Source of the DNA: an uncultured Clostridia bacterium
GTDB taxonomy: Bacteria > Bacillota > Clostridia > Christensenellales > Borkfalkiaceae
Direction: 5' to 3'
Assembly (NCBI GenBank): GCA_947627575.1
Contig: CANQWN010000006.1
Coordinates: 1 to 64,000 of the forward strand
DNA: 64,000 nucleotides
The position numbers and the translations under genes were made by a program. Under the pieces are notes generated by a model that ran no database searches, was not told the DNA's origin, and saw only the letters and a program-made list of their open reading frames with translations. This document shows, in pieces, positions 52,301 through 60,546 of this stretch (position 1 is the first letter of the stretch; each line of letters begins with the position of its first letter).

Positions 52301-53335
52301 AAATATCAAAAAACAGATGATTGGTCCATAAGCAAGCCGGCAGATATTTTTTTAAAAAATTTACCTAATAAATTGTATATTGACGGACCGTTTAATTTCA
52401 ACGATAAAAACAAAAATAAACTGTTTGTAGATTTGAAAAATTCGGATAATGAAGATACAGACATATTTGCTGAAACAGTAAAAGATGAAGATTACTTTAT
52501 GTTTTCGTTTGGTAACTTTAAATCGTGGCTTAATCAAGATATTGTAAGGCGGCAAATCAAATTAAAATTAAACGGGAATGATTTCTTCTTTGTTGATGTT
52601 TATTGCAGAAGCATAGTGCTAAATCACAATCTTGTTGGAGATTTCGAAGCAAAAAAACTATACGGAGCTTTTGATATTTTCGGCGATGGGGAATACACTG
52701 TAACCATAAAGAAAGATAATTCCGTAATAGAAGAGAGCATCGAACTTGTTGACGGTAAGTTTGAAATCGAAACAGACGTTAGTTTCGGTTATTACACTAT
52801 CGTTGTATATGAATTGTTTGAAGACGATAGCGGGTTTGAGTCGTTTAACGTTGAAATAGGTTCATACGATTTAAAAATCAAAGATTTAAAAGACCTTAAA
52901 CAAAGCACGATGCAAATAAAAGAAATCAAGGATATAAATGGGAAGTATGCGCCTATACAGTTGGAATATTTATATCAGTTAGAGGATATCAAAAAAATCA
53001 ATTATGAAACTTTACAACAAAGAGATATTGAATTACTTGGGCTATGGCGGGAAGATTTAGGTGAAGAGCAACTGTGTGAATTGCCGATTTACGAGTGCTA
53101 TATATGTAATAATTTTTCGGAGAAGTTTAAAGGATTACTTATTTTTTATAGTCGGGTTGACATAAAAAGTGCGGTTATTTTAGAGTTGACACAGGATAGC
53201 GCAGGTTCGTTGTATTACGATTCGTACCGCCATAGATTAATTTCTGAAGCTCAGGCAAATAAATTCAAAAGATATGAAAGATTTAAGCGTACGATAGCCT
53301 TGCAGGATGATATGTATACATTTATTATTGACTAA
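49385..53335 (+). CDS. Very large protein of unknown function paired with a DUF1998 helicase
   Basis: I do not recognise a domain in this 1316-residue protein. The first 650 residues or so look mainly alpha-helical and basic (GYSRSYILVLYKILFEDVIY near the start). From about 640 on, the pattern becomes beta-strand-rich with short hydrophobic strands separated by polar turns, like a string of immunoglobulin-like or beta-sandwich modules. No signal peptide, transmembrane helix or cysteine cluster is seen. GAGG lies about 8 nt before the ATG, and the helicase gene follows after 12 nt, so they form an operon. By gene order it could correspond to the large partner (DruH-like) of a Druantia type III system. 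That is a proposal, not a match I can demonstrate. Very AT-rich. Confidence 0.75.
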   Translation: MGITKDEFFKYIGEGNSLNGYSRSYILVLYKILFEDVIYKRRSYISKVAEKFKQFYVNRKESGKIADKDVDIKIANIETSSIEQIISVIIINPYKHIHENGYLNIWQDKDQNRYFVFDDVLMKTVSMGEWLYLLVNIRKKIDLYFSRIDESSTNEDLKAPKQIDNTNEKIIKVDFAFPDNYYAKDYLPVIFIYDKCIYSLSGWEEFLKISFYLFAKTQAGNEFFNSTCGEILKGIGRRISKNDTILNNPCKFSKDMYVECLKTKPFTYIHDSYKFASLNLSYIKYVKDVLAINFDLWLCEAEYIGAISTERDILISKLSSKDKRNKMKIIRAKNFIARINEEILSDAEKFYLRIEKEYDKKILLGDIVINEDEENILKQHMINELKRLNCSSISFHPARPKIFAFGLVRFAMKFYSEGKFWPYFKDEYGIAVNGNIQHEIHYWFKSIMGDTGKTYDDSLPQKIDNISLHSFVTDKCSRQFFNYLFDFWRKELNRNIDNMYGEGNELFKELIKEIKRNNSVGINNVMKHTSMAVELNEKSCTLRIRRFLKLIDECFWNGDVIPKTGNRFNELLRKWMDIPNGRFQSEYQIKTRRQDKRGQKLLSKPQLQVKFTNSVFSLCLPQQILPHCTSVEHPKWEIEADGIESILIEPDLMQGSVFLYTEEIETAIPPEMIFKQIVITLQSETHKFARFSIKNNEVRFFDENGKYLDHSISLPEGNLFCYSAEQEIPQMLYKEKQVAQPVNEMYVGVYQAEKGDIMVFHNNHAVQVGEKICEGINDAYLLEGVRAIKEDAEYPVYSKLPRILFKAPKDSLSGIAIIIWRTNSEKSVYKLTDYHYNEFKIDNTLDETYAYIIDLNHFIPDEGCYQVSINVPNSQKQYNFNFCYIKDFSFEFDDAPYIFKDTGSICFDRKLNVEVKGDKWELTENVNRLNINFNPQSAEFSTEYIDNWKLKLNYNLPNETVNLKIDIPIFLWKYQKTDDWSISKPADIFLKNLPNKLYIDGPFNFNDKNKNKLFVDLKNSDNEDTDIFAETVKDEDYFMFSFGNFKSWLNQDIVRRQIKLKLNGNDFFFVDVYCRSIVLNHNLVGDFEAKKLYGAFDIFGDGEYTVTIKKDNSVIEESIELVDGKFEIETDVSFGYYTIVVYELFEDDSGFESFNVEIGSYDLKIKDLKDLKQSTMQIKEIKDINGKYAPIQLEYLYQLEDIKKINYETLQQRDIELLGLWREDLGEEQLCELPIYECYICNNFSEKFKGLLIFYSRVDIKSAVILELTQDSAGSLYYDSYRHRLISEAQANKFKRYERFKRTIALQDDMYTFIID

Positions 53336-53347
53336 AGGAGATAAAAT

Positions 53348-56300
53348 ATGTCGTTTAACGTTATAGAGGCTTCAAAACATATTATTGAAAAATATCAACG
53401 CTATTTAAGGACGGTTTTTGATATTAAGGACCCGGATTATAGAACTTTGTTCTTGGAGCAATTAAAAGATAGCGATCCGTTTTCAAAAGGTCCGTATCTC
53501 GATGTGGTTGATTCATTTCAAAAGGGACATTCTGTTCCGCAGCTAATTGAAGACGGCTTGCTTCATCGTGATTTTGTCAAAATACAAGATATATATAATA
53601 AGACGCTTTACGTTCATCAGGAAGAGGCTGTCCGCAAAGCTGCTGCCGGAAACAATTTGGTTATTTCAACGGGTACCGGCTCGGGTAAGACAGAAGGTTT
53701 TTTACTGCCTATACTTAATGCCTTAATGAAGGAGAAGGAAGAAAACGGGGGCATATTGTCTCCGGGGGTAAGGGCGTTGATAATTTATCCTATGAATGCC
53801 CTTGCAAACGATCAGGTGGACAGGCTTAGAAGGACGCTTGCCGATTATCCCGATATTACATTCGGCTGTTACACGGGTCAAACAGAACATAACTATTCTA
53901 AGGCACTGTTAACTTACCAAAAACTTAACAAGAACGGAGTAACGGGGGAAGAAAAACAACCACTTAAAAACGAGCTTATTTCGCGTGAGCAAATGAAAAG
54001 AACACCTCCGCACATTTTGATTACAAACTATGCAATGTTAGAATATCTAATGTTACGCCCCGAAGACAACGTATTTTTTAACGGAGAATTTGCAACTCAC
54101 TGGAAGTTTATTGTTCTTGATGAAGCCCATACATATACGGGATCTACCGGTATAGAAGTTTCCTTGTTATTAAGAAGAGTAGTGGCACAACTCAATAATC
54201 CTCAATTACAATATATCCTTACAAGTGCAACTCTGGGAGATGAGAATTCTAATGAAATGGTGGTGTCATTTGCCGAAAACTTATGTAATGCTCCATTTGA
54301 TACTTATAATATTATAAGGGCTACGCGAATAAGTTTGCAAGAAGTTGAAAAAAGCGAACAGATTGATTTAGATATTGGTTTCTATACATATATAGCTAAA
54401 TTACTGGATGCAGGCTATGATGATAAAATAATACTTTCAAAAATTCAAGAAGATTTCGGTTTAACAAGTTTAACTCAATCTTTAAGTGAATTTTTGTTTG
54501 ACATTTTAATAAAAGACAAAACATATTGGCGGGTAAAAAATCATCTTAGTTCGCCTAAAAGTGTTGCCGATGTTTGCGAATATATGGGGTGGTCTTCCGA
54601 GGAACTGTCCGACTTTGTTTCGGTTGCATCATGTGCAAATAAAGATAGGACTAAACTTTTCGATTCTCGCTATCATTTATTTATAAAAGCAACGGAAGGC
54701 GTGTATATAACATTAACTCCTCATAAAAACTTATTTTTGAACAGAAAGAATATTGACTATTATGAAGGGAAAGAGTATAAGGTTTTTGAAGTGGTTTCAT
54801 GCGTTCAATGCCACGCTCTTTATATTCTCGGTAATATTGAAGGAGGCAAACTTGTTCAAAAATCAAGCTCCGGCGATCAAGTAATAAAGGAGGCTTTTTT
54901 AATCGGTGATACTGTTCATAATGAAGATGAGGATAATTCGTTAGAAATTGAACATTTGACGACGGAGCAATATGAACTTTGTCCGTATTGTGGGTTTATC
55001 CGCAATAAAAACGCAGTTCATAAGGGTAGATGTGAACATAGCGAAGCTGAATATATCCAGTTAACAAAAGTAAAAACAAGTGAAATTACGGGTAGGGTTA
55101 CAAAATGCCTTTGTTGCGAGGGGGTAAACAGCTTGGGTATTTTGCGCGCATTTTTTACCGGGCAAGAAGCATCGACAAGCGTTATAGGCACTGCATTATT
55201 CGAAGAATTACCGGCTTATGAAAAAAATATAGTTTTGCACGAAGATGATTCCGGCTTTGAAGGATTTGAAATAGGTGAAGACGTAGTGGAGACGCCCAGG
55301 GCAAAGCAATTTATAGCTTTTTCGGATAGCAGACAGGCTGCGGCTTATTTTTCAACTTATTTTTCCGAAACCTACGATGGAATTTTATACGGCAGACTGA
55401 TTCGTGAAACGGCTTTAAAAAATGGTGGTGAGGCAAAGGTTATTCCGCAATTTGTGAAAGAACTTTCAGGAATATTCAAGAGAAATAATATTGTGCCTTT
55501 CGGTGAAGAAAACCCCGATTACGAACTTGAAGCATGGAAAGCCGTATTAAAGGAGTTGGTTGATAACCGTTCAAGAAATTCATTGATTGGATTGGGGCTT
55601 TTGAAAGTTGACATAGACGATAATATAAAATTCGGACAAAATATAAAATATAATTTATCGACAGAAGAAGTAAAAAATCTTTGTCTTGCGTTTATTATGG
55701 GCATGTTGTCAGATGTAGCTGTTTACTATGAAAAGGATATGTCGGAAGCGGATAGAGAATTTTTTACTCATAACGGCGTGGAAACTACCTATCTATCTAA
55801 TGGTGCAAATTCAAAATATATTAAATCGTTTGTGCCTAAAAATGATAACAGAACAAATAAGAGGTTAGATTATCTTTCAAGGATTTTAAAAAAGAAAGGA
55901 ATTGTTGCCCGCCGTGAGGAAATGATTAAATTATTGGAATCCTTATGGCAAATTTTCTTTGTAAGATCTGAGCTTGTAAAAAATGTTACAACAAAATCAG
56001 AAGGAGAGGGTTATCAGGTAAATACAAATAAATTAACGTTGTCCGCTTCAAATAAATGGTATATTTGCAATCATTGTAAAAAATTGACTACAATAAATAT
56101 CGATAATGTTTGCCCTAATTATCTTTGTGACGGTGCTCTTGAAAATATAGACGTAGATAAAGCCCTTCAAGACAATCATTATTATCGTATGTATAATGAT
56201 TTACTTGTTCAGCCATTGCGCGTAGTGGAACATACGGCACAACTTGATAGAGAGGAAGCTTATAAATATCAGAATATGTTTAAATCAAAAAAGATAGATG

Positions 56301-58081
56301 TTTTAAGTTGTTCCACTACGTTTGAAATGGGTGTGGATGTAGGCGAACTGGAAACGGTATTTATGAGGAATATGCCGCCGACACCGGCAAATTATACGCA
56401 AAGAGCGGGGCGCGCCGGCAGAAGTACAAATTCTGCGGCGTTTGCACTTACATTCTGCACAAAATCAAACCATGATTTTAATTTTTTCAAAAATCCCATA
56501 TCAATGATAAAAGGAATAATTACGCCGCCGGCATTTAAGGTTGACAATGAAAAAATAAGCATACGGCACGTATATTCTTCGGCTCTTGCATTCTTCTGGC
56601 GCAAATATCCTATGTATTATGGGAGCGTAGAAGATATGTTGGAACCCAAAAAAGAAGGCGATAAGTGTGGCTATGATATGTTTAAAACGTATTTAAAAAG
56701 CAAGCCTCAGGATTTGAAAGAGTATCTTTTTAAATGTTTACCGAAAAGATTAATGCAGCAATTTGAAATTAATTCTTTCGGTTGGGTGGATTGGCTTTTT
56801 GATAAACCTAAAGACGAATATCCTAATTTTAAAAGGGTCTTTGAATTATATGTGAGAGAAATTAAGGCGCTTGTAGAAGATAAAAACAGAGCGTTTGTAA
56901 GCGGGGAAAAAGTAGATTACATTGTTTGGCGGTTGAAAAATTACAGAAGCGAACGTATTATAACGTTTTTATCTAAAAATAGTATTTTACCCAAATACGG
57001 TTTCCCCGTTGATACGGTAAGTTTAGCAATACAAACCCAAGGTCCTTCAAGTACTCTTGATTTATCCAGGGATTTATCTATGGCTATTTCAGAGTATGCC
57101 CCCGGTTGTCAGATTGTAGCAGACGGTAAACTTATTACTAGCCGCTATATTAAAAAAATGCCTAATGAGCATTGGAAAATGTATGATTATGTAAAATGTC
57201 CTAATTGCCAAACTTTAAATTTAGAGATAAATACGGGTTGTAGCAGGGAAAAGTTAAAGCAGTGTAGGCAGTGCCATGCTGTATTAAGAGATAGCGAAAT
57301 TAAAACATTTTTAATCCCGGATTTTGGTTTTGTTGCGGACAGAAGAATTGAAAAGCCAACTCTTATTAAACCGGAAAGGACATTCAGATCGGAAGCTTCG
57401 TTTGTAAGCTATAATAATGAAATACCGGAAATCGAGTATAAAATAGGGAATACAAAGATTAATGTAGCTTCAATAGATAACGGCAGAATGGCAATGCTTG
57501 CGACAGATGATTTTTTTGTGTGCCAGGAATGTGGTTATGCAATGGATGGACCTGAAACGGGTAATCCTTTTGTTCGTCATCACACCAAAGAACATTATAC
57601 TTCATATGGCGCAAAATGTAAGTGCAAAAACTTAGATAGATTTTCGCTTGGGTATACATTTGAAACTGATGTGATAAGATTGCGCATTGATAAGCCTATT
57701 ACGCGAGTTGAAGAGGCATATTCGGTATTACAAGCGTTTATATTATCGGCTTGCTCAAATCTTAATATAGACAATAATGAGATTTCCGGCTGTTTACAAT
57801 ACTATAAAGACGGTTGCTATAGTTATATTTTGTATGATTCGACGCCTGGTGGTGCAGGACATGTCAGAAGGTTAAACAATGAAACGGCTTTACGCGAAAT
57901 GTTGAACTCGGCATATTTCAGAGTTGATACTTGTACATGCGGGGATGACAAAGGCGATACATCTTGCTATGGGTGTTTACGCACTTATCAAAACCAAAGG
58001 CACCACGATATTATTAAGCGTAGGTACGTAATTGACTATTTAAAGGATATAATTACCGAGAATATAAATGTAAATAGTTAA
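53348..58081 (+). CDS. DEAD/DEAH-box SF2 helicase with C-terminal DUF1998 (DruE/DrmA-like)
   Basis: The 1577-residue ATPase has a Walker A motif TGTGSGKTEG near 106-116, VLDEAHTYTG near 255, motif III LTSATLG near 290, and motif V-VI FEMGVDV followed by QRAGRAGRS near 1018. Several zinc-binding pairs lie between and after these: CVQC about 483, CPYC about 544, CLCC about 587, CNHC about 907, CPNC/CRQC about 1285-1310, CQEC about 1392. The C-terminal DUF1998 contains DSTPGGAGHV and CTCG...CYGCLRTYQNQ near 1530-1553. Helicases with this layout belong to DISARM, Druantia and related defence systems, or to MrfA-like repair enzymes. AAAGGAG precedes the ATG. The relic of hsdR begins within 35 nt of its stop. 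Confidence 0.88.
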   Translation: MSFNVIEASKHIIEKYQRYLRTVFDIKDPDYRTLFLEQLKDSDPFSKGPYLDVVDSFQKGHSVPQLIEDGLLHRDFVKIQDIYNKTLYVHQEEAVRKAAAGNNLVISTGTGSGKTEGFLLPILNALMKEKEENGGILSPGVRALIIYPMNALANDQVDRLRRTLADYPDITFGCYTGQTEHNYSKALLTYQKLNKNGVTGEEKQPLKNELISREQMKRTPPHILITNYAMLEYLMLRPEDNVFFNGEFATHWKFIVLDEAHTYTGSTGIEVSLLLRRVVAQLNNPQLQYILTSATLGDENSNEMVVSFAENLCNAPFDTYNIIRATRISLQEVEKSEQIDLDIGFYTYIAKLLDAGYDDKIILSKIQEDFGLTSLTQSLSEFLFDILIKDKTYWRVKNHLSSPKSVADVCEYMGWSSEELSDFVSVASCANKDRTKLFDSRYHLFIKATEGVYITLTPHKNLFLNRKNIDYYEGKEYKVFEVVSCVQCHALYILGNIEGGKLVQKSSSGDQVIKEAFLIGDTVHNEDEDNSLEIEHLTTEQYELCPYCGFIRNKNAVHKGRCEHSEAEYIQLTKVKTSEITGRVTKCLCCEGVNSLGILRAFFTGQEASTSVIGTALFEELPAYEKNIVLHEDDSGFEGFEIGEDVVETPRAKQFIAFSDSRQAAAYFSTYFSETYDGILYGRLIRETALKNGGEAKVIPQFVKELSGIFKRNNIVPFGEENPDYELEAWKAVLKELVDNRSRNSLIGLGLLKVDIDDNIKFGQNIKYNLSTEEVKNLCLAFIMGMLSDVAVYYEKDMSEADREFFTHNGVETTYLSNGANSKYIKSFVPKNDNRTNKRLDYLSRILKKKGIVARREEMIKLLESLWQIFFVRSELVKNVTTKSEGEGYQVNTNKLTLSASNKWYICNHCKKLTTINIDNVCPNYLCDGALENIDVDKALQDNHYYRMYNDLLVQPLRVVEHTAQLDREEAYKYQNMFKSKKIDVLSCSTTFEMGVDVGELETVFMRNMPPTPANYTQRAGRAGRSTNSAAFALTFCTKSNHDFNFFKNPISMIKGIITPPAFKVDNEKISIRHVYSSALAFFWRKYPMYYGSVEDMLEPKKEGDKCGYDMFKTYLKSKPQDLKEYLFKCLPKRLMQQFEINSFGWVDWLFDKPKDEYPNFKRVFELYVREIKALVEDKNRAFVSGEKVDYIVWRLKNYRSERIITFLSKNSILPKYGFPVDTVSLAIQTQGPSSTLDLSRDLSMAISEYAPGCQIVADGKLITSRYIKKMPNEHWKMYDYVKCPNCQTLNLEINTGCSREKLKQCRQCHAVLRDSEIKTFLIPDFGFVADRRIEKPTLIKPERTFRSEASFVSYNNEIPEIEYKIGNTKINVASIDNGRMAMLATDDFFVCQECGYAMDGPETGNPFVRHHTKEHYTSYGAKCKCKNLDRFSLGYTFETDVIRLRIDKPITRVEEAYSVLQAFILSACSNLNIDNNEISGCLQYYKDGCYSYILYDSTPGGAGHVRRLNNETALREMLNSAYFRVDTCTCGDDKGDTSCYGCLRTYQNQRHHDIIKRRYVIDYLKDIITENINVNS

Positions 58082-58112
58082 TTGTATGGAAGTTGGTCCA
58101 TTTTAGCGGACA

Positions 58113-59111
58113 GCGTTTGACGCTACTACTTTAAATACTCTTTGGGTCGATAAAAACTTGAAAATGCACGGCTTAATTCAAGCATATTCCCGTACAAATC
58201 GCATATTGAATACGATTAAAACCTATGGCAATATCGTTTGTTTCCGTAACTTGCAAAAGCGTACAGACGATGCGGTTTCGGTATTCGGAGACAGGGAAGC
58301 GGGCGGTATCGTAGTGATGCGCGGATATAAGGACTATTATTATGGTTATACGGATGACAAAGGTAAATATAATAAAGGATATGTTGATTTAATAAATGAA
58401 CTTACCGAAAATTTTTCGCTTGCCGAAGAGCGTATTATCGGGGAGAAAAATCAGAAAAACTTTATTGTCTTGTTTGGTGCTATTCTCCGTATGCGTAATT
58501 TGTTGACATCATTTGATGATTTTGCAGACAATGAAATTCTTTCGGAGCGTGATTTGCAGGATTATCTCGGAAGATATCAGGATTTGCGCGACGAATGGAA
58601 GGCGCGTCGTGAAGATGGAGAGAAGGAAGACATAACCGACGATATTGTTTTTGAAATAGAGCTTATCAAACAGATAGAGATAAATATTGATTACATTTTG
58701 TTGCTCGTACAAAAATATCATGATACGCATTGTTGCGACAAAGAAGTTTTAATTACAATACAAAAAGCCGTTGATGCAAGTCCGCAGCTTCGTAGTAAAA
58801 AATTATTGATTGAGAATTTCATTGCGGGAGTAAACGACATTTCCGATGTGATGATTGAATGGCGTGAATATGTAGCGGCGCAAAAGGAGAAACAACTTGA
58901 CGACATTATAAAAGAGGAAAATCTAAAACCTGACGAAACGAGGAAGTTTATAGATAATTCTTTCCGTGATGGACAATTAAAGACGAACGGAACGGATATA
59001 GATAAAATAATGCCTCCGATTTCAAGATTTGGCGGCGGCAGAGCAGAAAAGAAAGCGCAGGTTATAGAAAAACTTTTGATATTCTTTGAAAGTTTTTATG
59101 GGATAGGATAA
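58113..59111 (+). pseudogene. hsdR: 5'-truncated hsdR (type I restriction endonuclease C-terminal part)
   Basis: The frame reads AFDATTLNTLWVDKN upstream of the first ATG at 58158, then HGLIQAYSRTNRILNTIKT and GGIVVMRGYKDYYYGYTD, and later ERDLQDYLGRYQDLRDEW. This is the last third of an EcoR124-type HsdR, including the end of the second helicase domain and the C-terminal helical domain. The nuclease and both Walker motifs, some 650-700 residues, are missing. Similarity begins right after the DUF1998 helicase gene ends and a stop codon (58104-58106) closes the frame. The remaining 317-codon frame is intact but should not restrict DNA. Confidence 0.85.
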
Positions 59112-59680
59112 ACATCGGACAAAAACAAGAGTGCGGTTGACGGTGTAGCAATTTGCTTGAAAAAGTGACTTTTGAAGAGGGGCACAAAATTCCCAACATA
59201 ATGTTCGCTTATTGCACTTCGATAAATGAAGTGATTTTGCCTTCAAAATTGTTTTCGTTGTTCGTAAGGGCAACGGACAACTCGGTAAGGCTTCGCCTTC
59301 GGCGCGACACCGTTTGCGCGATTATTTGATTAGCGAAGAAGTCAATCAAGCGATAACGCAATTAAGATACATGGATGCAACGTCACGTTGCCGCCTCGTT
59401 CCACTTTTTTCCACTATTTACCCCACTATTGTGGAAAAAAAGAAAAAAGCCGAATAAAAAATGGGCGGTTTTTAGCTAAAAATCGCTAAAAACCGCCCGA
59501 AATTGGCTGAGCAGATATAACGTAATCCGAACTGAATTCGGGTTACGTTTTTTGCATTATAAAAGGCAAGTAGCATTGAGCTTGCCTTATAAAATTTGTT
59601 CCATTTTCGGCGGGGTATTTTCCATTTCAAATGGGGAGTGGCGATGGCGCGTGTGCTTGTATATATACAAGTTGAGAATA
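59112..59680. other. Gene-free stretch with relic-like sequence and hairpins
   Basis: No convincing gene is seen. A 14-bp perfect inverted repeat GGGCGGTTTTTAGC (59463-59476) / its complement (59485-59498) is not followed by T residues. A terminator-like hairpin lies at 59519-59553. The first 300 nt keep a mid-GC composition unlike the flanking AT-rich genes and may be the decayed remains of something once located between hsdR and hsdM. Confidence 0.4.
59519..59553. terminator. Terminator-like hairpin
   Basis: AACGTAATCCGAA (59519-59531) pairs with TTCGGGTTACGTT (59537-59549), with one G-T wobble, and is followed by TTTT. It could end transcripts from the hsdR relic side. Confidence 0.6.
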
Positions 59681-60328
59681 TTACCGACAATTGCGTTGAT
59701 AAACTTGATTTACTGCTTCCACATACACGATGAATGACGGATGGTTCGTATCATTATTCTGCAAATAATTATTTTTCAAATTAAGATAACACTCTCTCAC
59801 TTCATTCCATAAGCGATTTGCTTTAAGTATTTGTACCTTATCTTTAACGTTATGTGAGGTTGGAACTTCGTTCCAAGTAAATTGAGATTGAGACGATTTA
59901 TTGTGAATAAGTCTACACCAATTTCCATTTTTATTTTTTGCCAATATGGCAATGTCGAAGCTAAACTCAACGCGGGGTGTTTCTTGAAAATGCAATAATG
60001 ACGTGATTACAGATTTAGAATCTTTTCCATCAGAGAAGAAAGTATCGTGGACTATTTTATTTAGTTCGTTACGGACAGTATCTTTTAAGCTTTTAAGATC
60101 ATCCCAATTTTTATTCGGCATACGGATTATCTGTAAATTATAGTCCAAATCAAAAGGACCGTTGCCATTGGCGGTAACCATGTTTCTTGAATCGCTACCG
60201 CTTCCGACCAATGAAAATTGAGTAATTATATCATAATGTTTATTTAAATTATCCCTAAGTTCTCTCAATACATTTGAACAATATCCGCGATAAGGCTTAA
60301 TTACACTTTCTTCTATATACTTGTACAT
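59681..60328 (-). CDS. Nucleotidyltransferase-fold protein, orphan
   Basis: The 215-residue soluble protein has the polymerase-beta-like NTase signature: SLVGSGSDSRN near 40-50 followed by the metal-binding pair in PFDLDYNLQI (about 58-67). A third acidic strand lies in RVEFSFDIAIL near 118-128. All three acidic positions are present, so nucleotide transfer is plausible, whether as a toxin, an AMP/UMP transferase or a second-messenger synthase. It is too short for a complete CD-NTase, and no effector gene sits beside it. AAAGGAG precedes the ATG and a promoter lies at 60384-60411. It is divergent from the DUF4143 ATPase gene. Confidence 0.75.
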   Translation of the reverse strand: MYKYIEESVIKPYRGYCSNVLRELRDNLNKHYDIITQFSLVGSGSDSRNMVTANGNGPFDLDYNLQIIRMPNKNWDDLKSLKDTVRNELNKIVHDTFFSDGKDSKSVITSLLHFQETPRVEFSFDIAILAKNKNGNWCRLIHNKSSQSQFTWNEVPTSHNVKDKVQILKANRLWNEVRECYLNLKNNYLQNNDTNHPSFIVYVEAVNQVYQRNCR

Positions 60329-60383
60329 ATTATTTCTCCTTTCGTCCCAAGCCTACCATTTGATTTTATTACCAAATCGTTAC

Positions 60384-60411
60384 AGTATAACATAATATTT
60401 CTATTTGTCAA
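60384..60411 (-). promoter_or_regulatory. Promoter of the nucleotidyltransferase gene
   Basis: On the minus strand TTGACA (60406-60411), 16 bp, TATACT (60384-60389) with extended TG are present. Confidence 0.7.
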
Positions 60412-60495
60412 TACTTGCTGAATCTATTTTTAAAATTTTTAACAATTTTGTAAATAGAAAATTCTTATTATTACGCAAAAATTCTCAACGGACAA

Positions 60496-60524
60496 TTGAC
60501 AACATGAGCACGCTTTGCTATAAT
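60496..60524 (+). promoter_or_regulatory. Consensus promoter of the DUF4143 ATPase / hsdMS genes
   Basis: TTGACA (60496-60501), 17 bp, TATAAT (60519-60524) is a perfect SigA consensus. The start would be near 60531. Confidence 0.8.
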
Positions 60525-60546
60525 AAATACAAATATGAGGGCGTGT

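Noticed and set aside
58158-59111. Intact novel gene of 317 codons
   Set aside because: Its sequence is the C-terminal third of HsdR and the homology extends upstream of the first ATG to the module junction, so it is a truncated gene.
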